A stretch of 64,000 nt of DNA from Flavisphingomonas formosensis (GCF_009755815.1 NZ_WRPK01000007.1:1-64000), one strand, 5' to 3'. Shown: positions 32,855 to 41,905, counted from the stretch's first letter. Made by a program: numbers and translations. Notes: generated from the sequence alone by a model not told the origin.

Positions 32855-34326
32855 GATCCACGCTCCTCGCGGTTTTCGGCTGGCAGATAGTTGCTGTACC
32901 GCCAGTGCCATTCGAGCTTGATGGTCTGCTCGCGGCCGGGAAGACCCATGCGGACCTTCGTGCATGCGAGCTCGGTCACCGGCAGTTCCTTGTTCGGGCG
33001 ATCGATCACGAAGCCGTAATCGGCCTTGTTCGCCCAATGGGCAGAGCCCGACACGTCGTAAAGGCCCGGCGCCACCGGTCTCTGCCCCCACTGCATGGGC
33101 TTTTTCGGGTGCGCCACGATCCAGACCGCGACGTTGTACAGGCGGGCGAACGCCTTCAGCGCGCGGATGGCGCGGCCCGTGTAATCCGTCTCCGATTCCT
33201 CGGGCCGCCGCTTGTGCTCGATCTCGTTCCACGGATCGACGATGAACAGCCGGGTCGCATCGCGGATCGCGGAGATGCGGAAATCTTCCAGAAGCTCCTC
33301 GAGCGTCAGCTCGTGTTCCTCGTCGGCAATGTCCTGGCTGATGATGACGACGCGTTCCTCGAGCATCGCATCGACCTCGGCCAGGCGCTCCGCCGACACG
33401 AAATTCCGATTGTCCACGTCCTTGTCGGAGCAGGCGAGCAGAGTGGCCCGGAGCTTCGTCTGCAGGATCGGTTTCACCAGCGTCTCGAAGCTGCCGAGCG
33501 CGATCCGGATGCCCCGGCGGAGCAGCTGCCCGATGACGAACACGAGCAGCGATGTCTTGCCGGCGCCGGCGAATCCCGTCCAGACCGTCAGCGTCCCCAT
33601 GACGAGCATCGGGGGATCGTCCATGCCGGGGATGCCCAGATTGACCGTCTCCAGCGGGGGCGGTTCGGGAAAGTCGCTGAGCCGATACAGGCCCTTCACC
33701 GGATAGGGTTTCGCGCTGTTCAGCACCCGCGCCACGCCGCCCTCGCCGTGCGCCTCGAGAACCTCGTTCAGGTCCTTGCAGCCGTCCGGATAGGTCACGA
33801 ACCGGCATCGCTCCGGACCGAGTCGGCGGGCGAGCTCGGCCGCCAGGATCCGCCCGACATGGTCGCCGTCGACGGCGAGGATGAAGGTTTTCACCTCGTC
33901 CAGGAGCGCCTTGGCCCGCCAGATGAAGCGATACCGCTCAGCGTCATTTTCCTCGCTGATCTCGCCCTTGTGGGCCTGATCCGGGCCGCCGTTCGGGACG
34001 GACACCGACGGGTGAAACCCGGATTGGATCGCTGCGATCGCATCCCACTCCCCCTCGGTGATCACCACCGCGGCCCCGTTCCGGACCTCCTCCGATAGCA
34101 GCACGTCGTGGTTCCACAGGCAGAGCGGAGCGCCCGAATCCATCATGTGACGCTTCGCGCCGGTCAGCCGGTATTTGTGGTTCACAACCTTGCCGTGTTC
34201 GAGGTACGGCACGGTCAGCCAGTGCTTTCCGCCGCGCTCGATCGAGGTGAGCCCCAGGTCGACCGCCAGTTCCGCGCTGAGGCTTCTGGCCTCCAGCCAT
34301 TCGACGTGTTTCGGATGGATCTGCAT
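32851..34326 (-). CDS. Bifunctional primase-helicase, TOPRIM and DnaB/RecA-like domains, about 491 aa
   Basis: From MQIHPKHVEWLEARSLSAEL the order is a primase-like region, a TOPRIM segment 'VVITEGEWDAIAAI' with 'FILAVDGDHVGRI' (Glu and Asp-x-Asp), then a RecA-like helicase core with Walker A 'GFAGAGKTSLL', 'RLFIVDPWNEIE' as Walker B, and 'DVSGSAHWANKADYGFVIDR'. It would prime and unwind phage DNA. The zinc-binding domain that normally precedes the TOPRIM part is in a different frame just upstream. RBS GGAGG lies 13 bases before the ATG, so translation restart is possible. Confidence 0.8.
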   Translation of the reverse strand: MQIHPKHVEWLEARSLSAELAVDLGLTSIERGGKHWLTVPYLEHGKVVNHKYRLTGAKRHMMDSGAPLCLWNHDVLLSEEVRNGAAVVITEGEWDAIAAIQSGFHPSVSVPNGGPDQAHKGEISEENDAERYRFIWRAKALLDEVKTFILAVDGDHVGRILAAELARRLGPERCRFVTYPDGCKDLNEVLEAHGEGGVARVLNSAKPYPVKGLYRLSDFPEPPPLETVNLGIPGMDDPPMLVMGTLTVWTGFAGAGKTSLLVFVIGQLLRRGIRIALGSFETLVKPILQTKLRATLLACSDKDVDNRNFVSAERLAEVDAMLEERVVIISQDIADEEHELTLEELLEDFRISAIRDATRLFIVDPWNEIEHKRRPEESETDYTGRAIRALKAFARLYNVAVWIVAHPKKPMQWGQRPVAPGLYDVSGSAHWANKADYGFVIDRPNKELPVTELACTKVRMGLPGREQTIKLEWHWRYSNYLPAENREERGS

Positions 34327-34515
34327 AGGGTTTTCCGCCCCTCCAAGGGCAATTGTGGCATTTCCAGACGACGCCATCGTCGCCGATCGTGACGGACAGG
34401 CAGGGGTCGAGCTTATGCTTGCGGGTGTGCGAGCACTGCGGGCACAGCGTCTTGTGGTTCCCCGGCCCGCGGTTCTTCAGGACGATGCGCGCCTCGGAAA
34501 GGATCTCGGCGGCGC

Positions 34516-34522
<7 letters not shown>
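34327..34522 (-). CDS. Primase zinc-binding domain in a shifted frame
   Basis: MLSAAEILSEARIVLKNRGP leads to 'HKTLCPQCSHTRKHKLDPCLSVTIGDDGVVWKCHNCPWRGGK', a Cys4 primase zinc ribbon. Its frame stays open to 33944, but the homology ends near 34330, where the TOPRIM-helicase continues in the +1 frame. Either an indel split one gene or the two parts are expressed by frameshifting or by two starts. Confidence 0.65.
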
Positions 34523-35445
<923 letters not shown>

Positions 35446-35447
35446 GG

Positions 35448-35918
35448 TCAGTTCCCCGTCGCTTTCCCGTCGGCGATCATCTGCAGCCAGACCGACGTCA
35501 GCGCGTGCACCCGCCGGATCAGCGTCTCGTGCGGCGTCAGCTCGCCGGCCTCGACCATCCCGTCGGACTCGACCGCGATGATGGCGGGCAGGAGGGTGGC
35601 GAGAGTAAGCGCGCCGCGATCGTCGCTGGTGCAGATGGCGCCGGCCTCGGCCCACCGGCCGCCGACGAGGGCCAGCAGTGGGTCGGCGAAGCGTCCGCCC
35701 CATTCCGCGCACCCGGCCAGGAAGGTCGGCAGATCCACCGCCGATCCGCCCGCCGTATAGATGGCGGCCCGGTCCTCGGATTTGCCGAGCACCCGCGCCA
35801 TGTCCTTGAAGGTGATCTCGTCCTCGGCCTTGATATCCGAGAGAACCCGGCCCTGGACCTCGACCGACTTATTCGCGGAAAAGGTCCGGCGCGCCCGGTG
35901 GATGTGCGGTGCGGTCAT
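35448..35918 (-). CDS. Phage early protein of unknown function, 156 aa
   Basis: MTAPHIHRARRTFSANKSVE, then 'VLSDIKAEDEITFKDMARVLGKSEDRAAIYTAGGSAVDLPTF', a conserved pattern of a hypothetical protein found beside DUF1376-type genes in sphingomonad phages. It opens with a basic segment and then is mixed alpha/beta. Likely co-transcribed leftward with the replication genes. Function unknown. Confidence 0.55.
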   Translation of the reverse strand: MTAPHIHRARRTFSANKSVEVQGRVLSDIKAEDEITFKDMARVLGKSEDRAAIYTAGGSAVDLPTFLAGCAEWGGRFADPLLALVGGRWAEAGAICTSDDRGALTLATLLPAIIAVESDGMVEAGELTPHETLIRRVHALTSVWLQMIADGKATGN

Positions 35919-35938
35919 TTGTTAGCACCTGCAGCATG

Positions 35939-36169
35939 GTCAAGGACAAGCGGGCGCGCGCACGCATTGATGAAATGATGCTCGCCTGGGCGAACACGGT
36001 GGGCGCACTCGTCCACACGATGGTGAGCGCAGGCGTTCCGGAGGATCTGATCCATAGCTTCCTCGATCAGCTCGACACGGCGAACGAGATGACGTTGACC
36101 GGCCCGCGGCGATGGTTCGCGCTGGAGATCACGACGGTGTTTCGGCGGATGGTGGCGGTGAATGATTGA
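35939..36169 (+). CDS. Small helical protein, 76 aa
   Basis: MVKDKRARARIDEMMLAWAN begins an alpha-helical soluble protein. No clear ribosome binding site precedes the ATG at 35939; an in-frame start at 35909 overlaps the divergent gene. It points away from the replication operon. Function unknown; possibly a small regulator of the lysogeny region. Confidence 0.4.
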   Translation, partial: VKDKRARARIDEMMLAWANTVGALVHTMVSAGVPEDLIHSFLDQLDTANEMTLTGPRRWFALEITTVFRRMVAVND

Positions 36170-36339
36170 GCGATCGAAATTGACGTGTCTTAGATCTCTC
36201 ACCGACCTTAGGCGCGGAAGTCCTAAGAGGCGCTGCATCTTGGGCTGCAATGGGCTGCAAGAGCTTCTGCCCCACACTACCCCTAAATCGACCGCACTAC
36301 CGGTGCCCGGGCTAGCAGGTAGGGCGCTACCGGAGAGGT

Positions 36340-36609
36340 TCACTTGTTTGGCTGACTGCGGTTATCGGCACGCTTTGCTTCGCCCAAGCTTTTTCTTGAG
36401 GTGCAGTTCGCCGTTTGTGTCAGAAACGCCTCCAGAGGGACATCATTCCCCTGTGTTCTGGCAGCGAACTGGATGTCCGGCCAATAACGGCTCGGAATGC
36501 GATAACCGCGGTTCCGCCATTGCCGCACTGTCACTGCGGGGACGTTGATCGCCCTCGCTAGTGCTGCGGCTGACGGCCACAACTGAAAGATATCTTCGAT
36601 CGAACGCAT
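36340..36609 (-). CDS. Cro-like / YdaS-type helix-turn-helix regulator, about 89 aa
   Basis: The ATG at 36609 is preferred over 36645 because the operator and promoter would otherwise be inside the gene. 'MRSIEDIFQLWPSAAALARAINVPAVTVRQWRNRGYRIPSRYW' is a short helix-turn-helix of the carP/YdaS/Cro type. It faces the CI-like gene, as in lambda immunity regions, and a TTGCCT...TACTGA promoter covers the operator. Likely represses or activates early leftward genes. Confidence 0.7.
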   Translation of the reverse strand: MRSIEDIFQLWPSAAALARAINVPAVTVRQWRNRGYRIPSRYWPDIQFAARTQGNDVPLEAFLTQTANCTSRKSLGEAKRADNRSQPNK

Positions 36610-36619
36610 GCCCGATTCA

Positions 36620-36657
36620 GTACGCAACGTATCAAATAAAGGCAATACCCTGCGTAT
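36620..36657. promoter_or_regulatory. Operator pair and leftward promoter between cro-like and cI-like genes
   Basis: GTACGCAACGTAT (36620-36632) and ATACCCTGCGTAT (36645-36657) are palindromic ATAC-N5-GTAT/C sites about 25 bases apart. The leftward promoter TTGCCT-17-TACTGA runs through the first. The same operator type recurs at 37421 and 37447 on the far side of the repressor gene. Confidence 0.7.
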
Positions 36658-36680
36658 CGCTTCCCGATTAAGAGAGGTCT

Positions 36681-37418
36681 ATGGAAAAGCCTTTTGAACG
36701 CCTGCGCCAAGCGCGGATCGAAGCTGGATTTAAATCCGCCTCGGCTGCGGCACGTAAATTTGGTTGGGGCGATGCGACGTACCGCCACCATGAAAACGGC
36801 ACCCGTGCTTATGGCATCGACCAGGCTCAGATGTATGGCGAGGCTTTCGGAGTTTCCCCAATTTGGCTTCTCGATATCGGCCCTTCGGCCCGCGAATCTT
36901 GGCGCGTCCCGGTAGGGAAATTTTTCACCGAAGTTGTTTATCCCGAACTCACCTATCGAGAGGGCCTCGAAGAACTCCTTGAACTCGCCGGAAGATCTTT
37001 CGGGATGAGCTTTGTGATCGAGCTCGATGTGGGTGTTAGGTCAATGGAGGTCAAACGAAAGGAAAGCGGAGATATAGTTTTTCACATTGTCTCGCCTGAG
37101 ACACTTTCTATTCCCGAAGAGAAATTCAAGAACGGATTTCTTTTCTTTATGCGAGCACCTGTCCTCTCATCCAAGCCTGCTGTTCACGCTGGCGATCTCG
37201 TTTTGGTAGATGGAGAATATGGTGAGGTGAACGCTCGCCCCGAACTATTGGTGGTGAGGAATGCTGAGGTTGAAGACATCGTGATTGGCTGGGTGACGCA
37301 AAGAGAAGATGGACAAGGGGTGATTCTCTCTGACGGATCCGGACGACCGGCGTTGACGGTAAGCGCAGAGGACGGTGGCATCATCGGAAAGGTGCTGTGG
37401 GTCGGGCACCGGCTTTAG
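36681..37418 (+). CDS. CI-like repressor, XRE HTH plus LexA-fold C-terminal domain, 245 aa
   Basis: The N-terminal domain 'MEKPFERLRQARIEAGFKSASAAARKFGWGDATYRHHENGTRAYGIDQ' is an XRE-type helix-turn-helix. The C-terminal domain 'SKPAVHAGDLVLVDGEYGEVNARPELLVVRN...GKVLWVGHRL' has the LexA/S24 fold, but the usual Ser-Met before 'P.i..GD' and the later catalytic lysine are not evident, so self-cleavage is doubtful. It likely represses the two promoters that carry the ATAC sites. RBS AGAGAGG precedes the ATG. Confidence 0.75.
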   Translation: MEKPFERLRQARIEAGFKSASAAARKFGWGDATYRHHENGTRAYGIDQAQMYGEAFGVSPIWLLDIGPSARESWRVPVGKFFTEVVYPELTYREGLEELLELAGRSFGMSFVIELDVGVRSMEVKRKESGDIVFHIVSPETLSIPEEKFKNGFLFFMRAPVLSSKPAVHAGDLVLVDGEYGEVNARPELLVVRNAEVEDIVIGWVTQREDGQGVILSDGSGRPALTVSAEDGGIIGKVLWVGHRL

Positions 37419-37420
37419 CG

Positions 37421-37462
37421 ATACGCACTGTATTGACAGTTGTTCGATACGCGTTGTACTGA
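37421..37462 (+). promoter_or_regulatory. Promoter with two repressor operators for the rightward early operon
   Basis: TTGACA (37433-37438) and a TACTGA-like -10 (37457-37462) overlap two palindromes, ATACGCACTGTAT (37421-37433) and ATACGCGTTGTAC (37447-37459), 26 bases apart. This matches the operator pair at 36620-36657, including the downstream TACTGAAT. Confidence 0.7.
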
Positions 37463-37580
37463 ATGCGCCATCAGCCGATCGCCTTCGGGCCGAAGACGCT
37501 GATGACGCAGGCCGGATAAGCGCGCTCGCCAAGGCAGCCTCCGCGGATCTCCTGCGCAACCTCAAGCAGGAGAGACCGCT

Positions 37581-38558
37581 ATGGTCGACGTTGTTGATAT
37601 GGGCACCTCGCGCGCGTTCGAAGACGCCGCCTCTACTGAGCCCGCGATCACCGTAAATCCCACCACCGCCGCTCCAGCCAACAGCGTACGCGCCAGCGGC
37701 GCAGCGCAGGCCATGGAGGCCGCGAGCGCTTCGGCCGTATCCATCCTGACCGAAGCCATTACCCGCTACGAGGGAGTTCTCGCCGAGGCGAGCGAATGGG
37801 GCCGGAGCGTGATGCAGGCCGCCTATGACGGCGCAAAGGCCGAGATCGCGGCCATCCCGCACAAGACGACCAAGGCCAGCTACGAGAGCAACAGCGGCGT
37901 TCGCCACCTTTCGACGTCGGACGAAACCTCGGTGGCGATCGCACAAGGCGTTGTGGAGAGAGCGGATTCCCACATAGCGGGCGGGCGAGCCGATTGGGTA
38001 GAGGCGTCGCGCGAACTGATGGCTCTGCTGGCCGAGCGGGAGCATGAGAAGCAGCGCATTGACCAGCGCTACAAGCTCGACGAGCTTTCCGATGAGGAGA
38101 TCAGGCGAGGCGACGCGCTCTGCAAACTCGCTGTCGCTATCTACGCGATCCCGGCCACGAACTTCGCAGATGTGTTCACCAAGCTCGCCTTTCATCGCGA
38201 GCATGGCGTGCTGGACGACAGGGATGCGCTGGAAGCGGTTGAGGCTGACCTGCGCCGCCTTGCGGCAGCGGGCGCCGTCATGAGCGCCAACAGCGACAGT
38301 CCCGAATGGATCGCGGCGGAAAGAGCGCTCGCCGAGACCAAAGCCAAGGTCGCGCTCGCCGAGAGCGAGTCCGACATCGACGATGCTGCGGATGCGATGA
38401 CAGAGGCGGAGCTTGCCCTGATGGCTCTGCCGACGACCAACGCCCGCCAGATGCTGCGCAAGCTCGTCGTGGCATGGAAAGGCGGCGAACTCGCGGCTGT
38501 AAATCATCATGCCCTGTGGGATGAGGTAGAGCGCCTCGCGGCAGCGGAGGTGCTGTGA
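37581..38558 (+). CDS. Early operon protein with repeated helical motif, 325 aa
   Basis: First gene of the rightward early operon, about 120 bases after the operator-controlled promoter. AGGAGA precedes the ATG. Alanine- and glutamate-rich and almost wholly helical. A motif of the form 'ALCKLAVAIYAIPATNFADVFTKLAFH' recurs as 'AELALMALPTTNARQMLRKLVVA'; similar motifs occur in the next gene. I know no family. The repeated Pro-x-Thr turn between helices suggests a tandem repeat domain for protein binding. Confidence 0.55.
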   Translation: MVDVVDMGTSRAFEDAASTEPAITVNPTTAAPANSVRASGAAQAMEAASASAVSILTEAITRYEGVLAEASEWGRSVMQAAYDGAKAEIAAIPHKTTKASYESNSGVRHLSTSDETSVAIAQGVVERADSHIAGGRADWVEASRELMALLAEREHEKQRIDQRYKLDELSDEEIRRGDALCKLAVAIYAIPATNFADVFTKLAFHREHGVLDDRDALEAVEADLRRLAAAGAVMSANSDSPEWIAAERALAETKAKVALAESESDIDDAADAMTEAELALMALPTTNARQMLRKLVVAWKGGELAAVNHHALWDEVERLAAAEVL

Positions 38559-39400
38559 TGGGCGCCCTTTCGAAAATCGCCGTCGACGGCGGATCTGCCC
38601 GCATGAGAGAGGGGAGGGTCGGCGCCGTGAGCGCGCCGGCCGTGACCTTTCAGCCGGACGTCATCATCCCTGCCGAGGCTGCGGCCGCCAAAGTGATCTG
38701 CGCGCCAGCGCAGACGCTGGAGGCAACCTTTGCCCGCTGGAGCGCGACGTGGCGCGCCCTGAACACGCTGCCGACGAAGGACATCGAGCACGATCTCTGG
38801 GATATCGTCTGTGACGCGGAAGTGGCGATCGACCAGAACGAGACCGCCGGTATAGACCGATCCGAGATGCTGATCTGGATCTCGCTCGCCAATTCCGGAA
38901 TCGATGACCAGTATGACGAATTGGTCCTCAACCAGGATCTCGACGCCCTTCTCGCTCTGCGCAGGAAGCTCAATTGGCCTCAGGCCGTCTTGGTCTCCGC
39001 TATCGCGGCACTTCGTGGGGCGCCGCCCACCGCGCCGGCGGCGCCTTTGGACGGGAGCTCTGCATGGGAAGCCGCTCGTCTGCGCTATGAAGCCGCTCTG
39101 ACCGCGGAACGCGGCTACATCGCCGCCAACTATCCGCCCGAACTGGAGGCTCTGCCGATAGGGCCGGAACGGTCGGCGTTGGTGGACGCGATCCCCCAAG
39201 CCGTCACCGATGCGGCCAACCGCCTCACAGAGGCCCGCGCCTACGCTCAGGACGCCTTGATATCCTGCCCAGCGCCCGACGCCGAAGCGGTCGTCTATAA
39301 AATGGCCGTCTTCTGCCACGACGACTACGGCGCCTCGTCACCGCACGAGCAAATCGCCCATGAGATCACGCGCTTTGCGGGATCGGCGGTGTGGTCATGA
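38558..39400 (+). CDS. Early operon protein, paralogue-like partner of the upstream gene, 280 aa
   Basis: The ATG at 38558 overlaps the stop of the previous gene. Helical, with 'WSATWRALNTLPTKDIEHDLWDIVCDA', 'LTEARAYAQDALISCPAPDAEAVVYKMAV' and 'PPELEALPIGPERSALVDAI', which share the helix-Pro-helix pattern of the preceding protein. Both genes are probably translated together and may form a complex. Function unknown. Confidence 0.55.
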   Translation: MGALSKIAVDGGSARMREGRVGAVSAPAVTFQPDVIIPAEAAAAKVICAPAQTLEATFARWSATWRALNTLPTKDIEHDLWDIVCDAEVAIDQNETAGIDRSEMLIWISLANSGIDDQYDELVLNQDLDALLALRRKLNWPQAVLVSAIAALRGAPPTAPAAPLDGSSAWEAARLRYEAALTAERGYIAANYPPELEALPIGPERSALVDAIPQAVTDAANRLTEARAYAQDALISCPAPDAEAVVYKMAVFCHDDYGASSPHEQIAHEITRFAGSAVWS

Positions 39401-39654
39401 GCGTGCGCTGCTCGACCTGCGCACATTGGGAGAGGTCGTCGCGCGATCGCGACGGTGTCTCCCGAGCCGCGTGCCTTCGCGAGGCGCCGCGCATCAGCGA
39501 GGCCGCGCTGAATCACATCGGCCGGATGGGCACCTCATTCGCTGGTCTGATCGACCCCGAAAATATCAGCGCCGCCACGCTGTGGCCCCGCACCGCCGCG
39601 AACATGCGGTGCGGCGAGCACCAGCCGGCGGACCCGGAGATGCCGATATGCTGA
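39397..39654 (+). CDS. Small cysteine-containing early protein, 85 aa
   Basis: MSVRCSTCAHWERSSRDRDG has 'CSTC' and later Cys residues ('CLREAP', 'MRCGEH', 'PIC'), a pattern suggesting a zinc-binding fold, typical of small phage proteins with a 'C..C..W' opening. Overlaps the previous stop (ATGA) and the next start. No function assigned. Confidence 0.55.
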   Translation: MSVRCSTCAHWERSSRDRDGVSRAACLREAPRISEAALNHIGRMGTSFAGLIDPENISAATLWPRTAANMRCGEHQPADPEMPIC

Positions 39655-40148
39655 GCGGCTTTTTCAACATCATGTGCAAGGGCGACTTCCCGATCGCCGA
39701 CATCGAGTGGATCAAGCCGCTCGACGCGCGTGCCAAGGAGGCCGACCGTTATCCGGTGAAGCTCAGGGGGAACCGAGCCGTCGAGCTGTTCGAGTTCGAA
39801 TATAATGAACTGATGCACCGCCCGATCCAGATCATGCCGGCGGAGACCGGCACCAATCTGGTCAGCTTCGACGCGTCGGATCCGCCGATGATCTTCCGCT
39901 CCCCGATCATCGGCTGGGCGCTCTGCCTGGATGGCCGGATTCGTCCGGTCATCCCGATCGGCGTCGTCAATCCCGGAGTCGATTCCTTTGTCGAGATGCG
40001 CGGCGGTGGGATCGCGGCACTGTCGGACGCGGCGGAGATCGACGAGTTCGCGAGCGCGGACGAGATGCTGCAGCATTTCGTCGGCCGGTACAAAGCCCGC
40101 AAGGCCGAGACGGCGGCCCAGGACAGCAACCATGACGCCGCGCTCTAA
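39648..40148 (+). CDS. Early operon hypothetical protein, 166 aa
   Basis: MLSGFFNIMCKGDFPIADIE begins a mixed alpha/beta protein: 'WIKPLDARAKEADRYPVKLRGNRAVELFEFEYNELMHRPIQIM'. Strand-rich and acidic at the C-terminus. Not recognised. Translationally coupled to both neighbours by overlap, so it belongs to the same early operon. Confidence 0.5.
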   Translation: MLSGFFNIMCKGDFPIADIEWIKPLDARAKEADRYPVKLRGNRAVELFEFEYNELMHRPIQIMPAETGTNLVSFDASDPPMIFRSPIIGWALCLDGRIRPVIPIGVVNPGVDSFVEMRGGGIAALSDAAEIDEFASADEMLQHFVGRYKARKAETAAQDSNHDAAL

Positions 40149-40437
40149 CCGGTGCGAGACCTGCCGCTGGTGGGCGCAGGCGGCGGCCCCGCTCGCCAAT
40201 GCCGTGCGGAATGCGGTCGCGGACCAGCATGTTGGCACCTGCCAGCTCTATCCGCCCGATCTGGTGAACATGAGCGGGCAGCTGGTGAGCCGCTATCCCG
40301 AGACGACCTATGATCGCTTCTGCAGCCATTGGGAGGAGGAGCGGGAAGGGGCGGTCGGCGGAGATCCGGATCCCGGCGAGCGAGCGCCGCAGGAGGTCGT
40401 AGTGAGGTGGCCATGGAAGACAACGGCGGCGGCGTGA
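40132..40437 (+). CDS. Small cysteine-containing early protein, 101 aa
   Basis: MTPRSNRCETCRWWAQAAAP has 'CETCRWW' and later 'CQLYPP' and 'RFCSHWEEE', echoing the cysteine-tryptophan pattern of the protein at 39397. It may bind zinc. The remaining C-terminal tail is low complexity. Overlaps the preceding gene in another frame. Confidence 0.5.
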   Translation: MTPRSNRCETCRWWAQAAAPLANAVRNAVADQHVGTCQLYPPDLVNMSGQLVSRYPETTYDRFCSHWEEEREGAVGGDPDPGERAPQEVVVRWPWKTTAAA

Positions 40438-40649
40438 GCCGGGAGGGTGAACTCCTCGCCAGCGAACAGATGCGCGACACGATCGCGGACATGCTCGAGC
40501 GGCAGGCCGCCATCCGCGACCGGCGTCCGCCCGAGCGGCGGAATGAGGGGCCACCTCCGGACCGCGGATCGCGCCTGCTATGGGGCATGGCGCAGGAGGT
40601 GCGGCGCATGCCTGGGCGGGCGGCGCTGCCGAATGGAGCGAAAGAATGA
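40413..40649 (+). CDS. Small early protein, 78 aa
   Basis: MEDNGGGVSREGELLASEQM opens a highly charged, arginine-rich helical protein ('RDTIADMLERQAAIRDRRPPERR'). The start overlaps the previous gene by 25 bases. Nothing recognisable; it is probably a small regulatory or packaging-unrelated early protein. Confidence 0.45.
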   Translation: MEDNGGGVSREGELLASEQMRDTIADMLERQAAIRDRRPPERRNEGPPPDRGSRLLWGMAQEVRRMPGRAALPNGAKE

Positions 40650-40849
40650 TGATCGACCGCAGCCGCGACAATCTGCTCCGCTTCCGCGAGGTGAAGGACC
40701 GCACCAAGCTGTCGCGCTCCACCATCTACGATCGGATAGGGAAGGGGACCTTCCCGCCATCCGTTCAGATCTCGGCCGGGCTAGTCGCCTGGTACGAGAG
40801 TGACATCAACGCGTGGGTGGCGAACCCGATGGGTTGGCGGTCGCTCTAA
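40646..40849 (+). CDS. AlpA-family transcriptional regulator / excisionase-like, 67 aa
   Basis: MMIDRSRDNLLRFREVKDRT, then 'LSRSTIYDRIGKGTFPPSVQISAGLVAWYESDINAWVANP', the AlpA/MerR-like pattern. AlpA-type proteins regulate integrases or prophage excision and sit next to the integrase gene. Here the next 160 bases have no such gene, so the integrase was lost or the protein serves another role. Confidence 0.8.
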   Translation: MMIDRSRDNLLRFREVKDRTKLSRSTIYDRIGKGTFPPSVQISAGLVAWYESDINAWVANPMGWRSL

Positions 40850-41008
40850 AGGGCGAGCAAGGCCCGGCAATCGACACGGCGACGCTCGACGTCGGCGCCT
40901 ATGTCACGGAGGTTCGCCGGATACTGCCAGTGGCGGCTTAGCGGTTGCGGCAATCCTAGATGGCGAGCTAGTTGACTCCGAACATCGAACTACCATATTG
41001 ATAGGTGC

Positions 41009-41344
41009 ATGAGTGATGACCGCAAGAAGGTGGTGCCCTTTAGGCCCCGCGCAGCCGATCTGGAAACCATCATTCACGCGATCGCGATCGCAGATAGGTA
41101 CGTCTATCTGGGAGCGCACACACGTGATCGAATGGACGAGCGTACTATAACGCGTCCGGACGTTCTCCGTGTCCTTGAAATCGGATCCATTAAGGGTCCG
41201 ATTTCGACTGGACTCAAGCCCGGGGAATGGAAGTGCAAGGTTGTAGCGCGAGTAAAGGGTAGCCGAGAGATTGGGGTTGTAACAATAGTCGTCGAAGGGA
41301 AGAAAATTTTCATAAAGACCGTAGAATGGGAAGATTTGAAATGA
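41009..41344 (+). CDS. DUF4258 toxin of a toxin-antitoxin pair, 111 aa
   Basis: MSDDRKKVVPFRPRAADLET leads to 'GAHTRDRMDERTITRPDVLRVLEIGSI' and 'WKCKVVARVKGSREIGVVTIVVEGKKIFIKTVEWED', the DUF4258/RelE-like RNase fold seen in MqsR/HigB-related toxins. It probably degrades mRNA when its antitoxin is lost. The stop overlaps the next start (ATGA). Lower GC than the neighbours, which points to transfer. Confidence 0.75.
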   Translation: MSDDRKKVVPFRPRAADLETIIHAIAIADRYVYLGAHTRDRMDERTITRPDVLRVLEIGSIKGPISTGLKPGEWKCKVVARVKGSREIGVVTIVVEGKKIFIKTVEWEDLK

Positions 41345-41838
41345 GCACCGCACGCCATTTTATCCGCAACGGAGAGGATGTCCGCTCTGTTCCGTATGAA
41401 TACAAAGAGAGCGGATTGCAGGGTATCTTCCTCCATAATGGATATGACGCCGTTGAATATGACGGAGAACAGTACGTTTCAGTCGTAGATACCAAAGGAT
41501 TGCACCGCTGCATAGGCGCGCACATTGTATTCAACCGCAAGGAACTGGCACCTGCAGAAATAAAGTTCCTAAGGAAGACAATGGATATGACACAGTCGGA
41601 ACTTGGCCGCTGCATTGGTCAGAGCAGTCAGCAAGTTGCGAGATGGGAGAAGGGGCAATCTGTTATCCCGGGGCCAGCCGATCGGCTCCTTAGAGCCATA
41701 TTCCTGCTTAAGACCATGGACCCCGAAGAGCGGGAGGAATTTCTTAGCCTACTTCAAAACATTGAGGAAATGGACGAGCGTCCTCCGCAGCGTTTGGATT
41801 TCTGCTTTGCAGAAGATGAATGGAAAGACGCTGCCTAA
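41341..41838 (+). CDS. XRE-family antitoxin partner, 165 aa
   Basis: MSTARHFIRNGEDVRSVPYE begins an N-terminal domain containing 'YDGEQYVSVVDTKGLHRCIGAHIVFNR', followed by the XRE helix-turn-helix 'PAEIKFLRKTMDMTQSELGRCIGQSSQQVARWEKGQSVIPGPADRLL'. The MqsA-like arrangement (N-terminal toxin-binding part, C-terminal HTH) fits an antitoxin that also represses the operon. Translationally coupled to the toxin. Confidence 0.78.
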   Translation: MSTARHFIRNGEDVRSVPYEYKESGLQGIFLHNGYDAVEYDGEQYVSVVDTKGLHRCIGAHIVFNRKELAPAEIKFLRKTMDMTQSELGRCIGQSSQQVARWEKGQSVIPGPADRLLRAIFLLKTMDPEEREEFLSLLQNIEEMDERPPQRLDFCFAEDEWKDAA

Positions 41839-41843
41839 CTACG

Positions 41844-41905
41844 CCCTATCCTATCCTATCCTATCCTATCCAACTCAGCGCCGCCCTTCCACAAGGCGGC
41901 GCTTT
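41844..41905 (+). terminator. CTATC pentamer repeat and terminator after the toxin-antitoxin operon
   Basis: Five CTATC units at 41844-41870 are followed by the stem AGCGCCGCC-CTTCCACAA-GGCGGCGCT and TT at 41877-41905, a rho-independent terminator for the plus strand. Confidence 0.75.
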
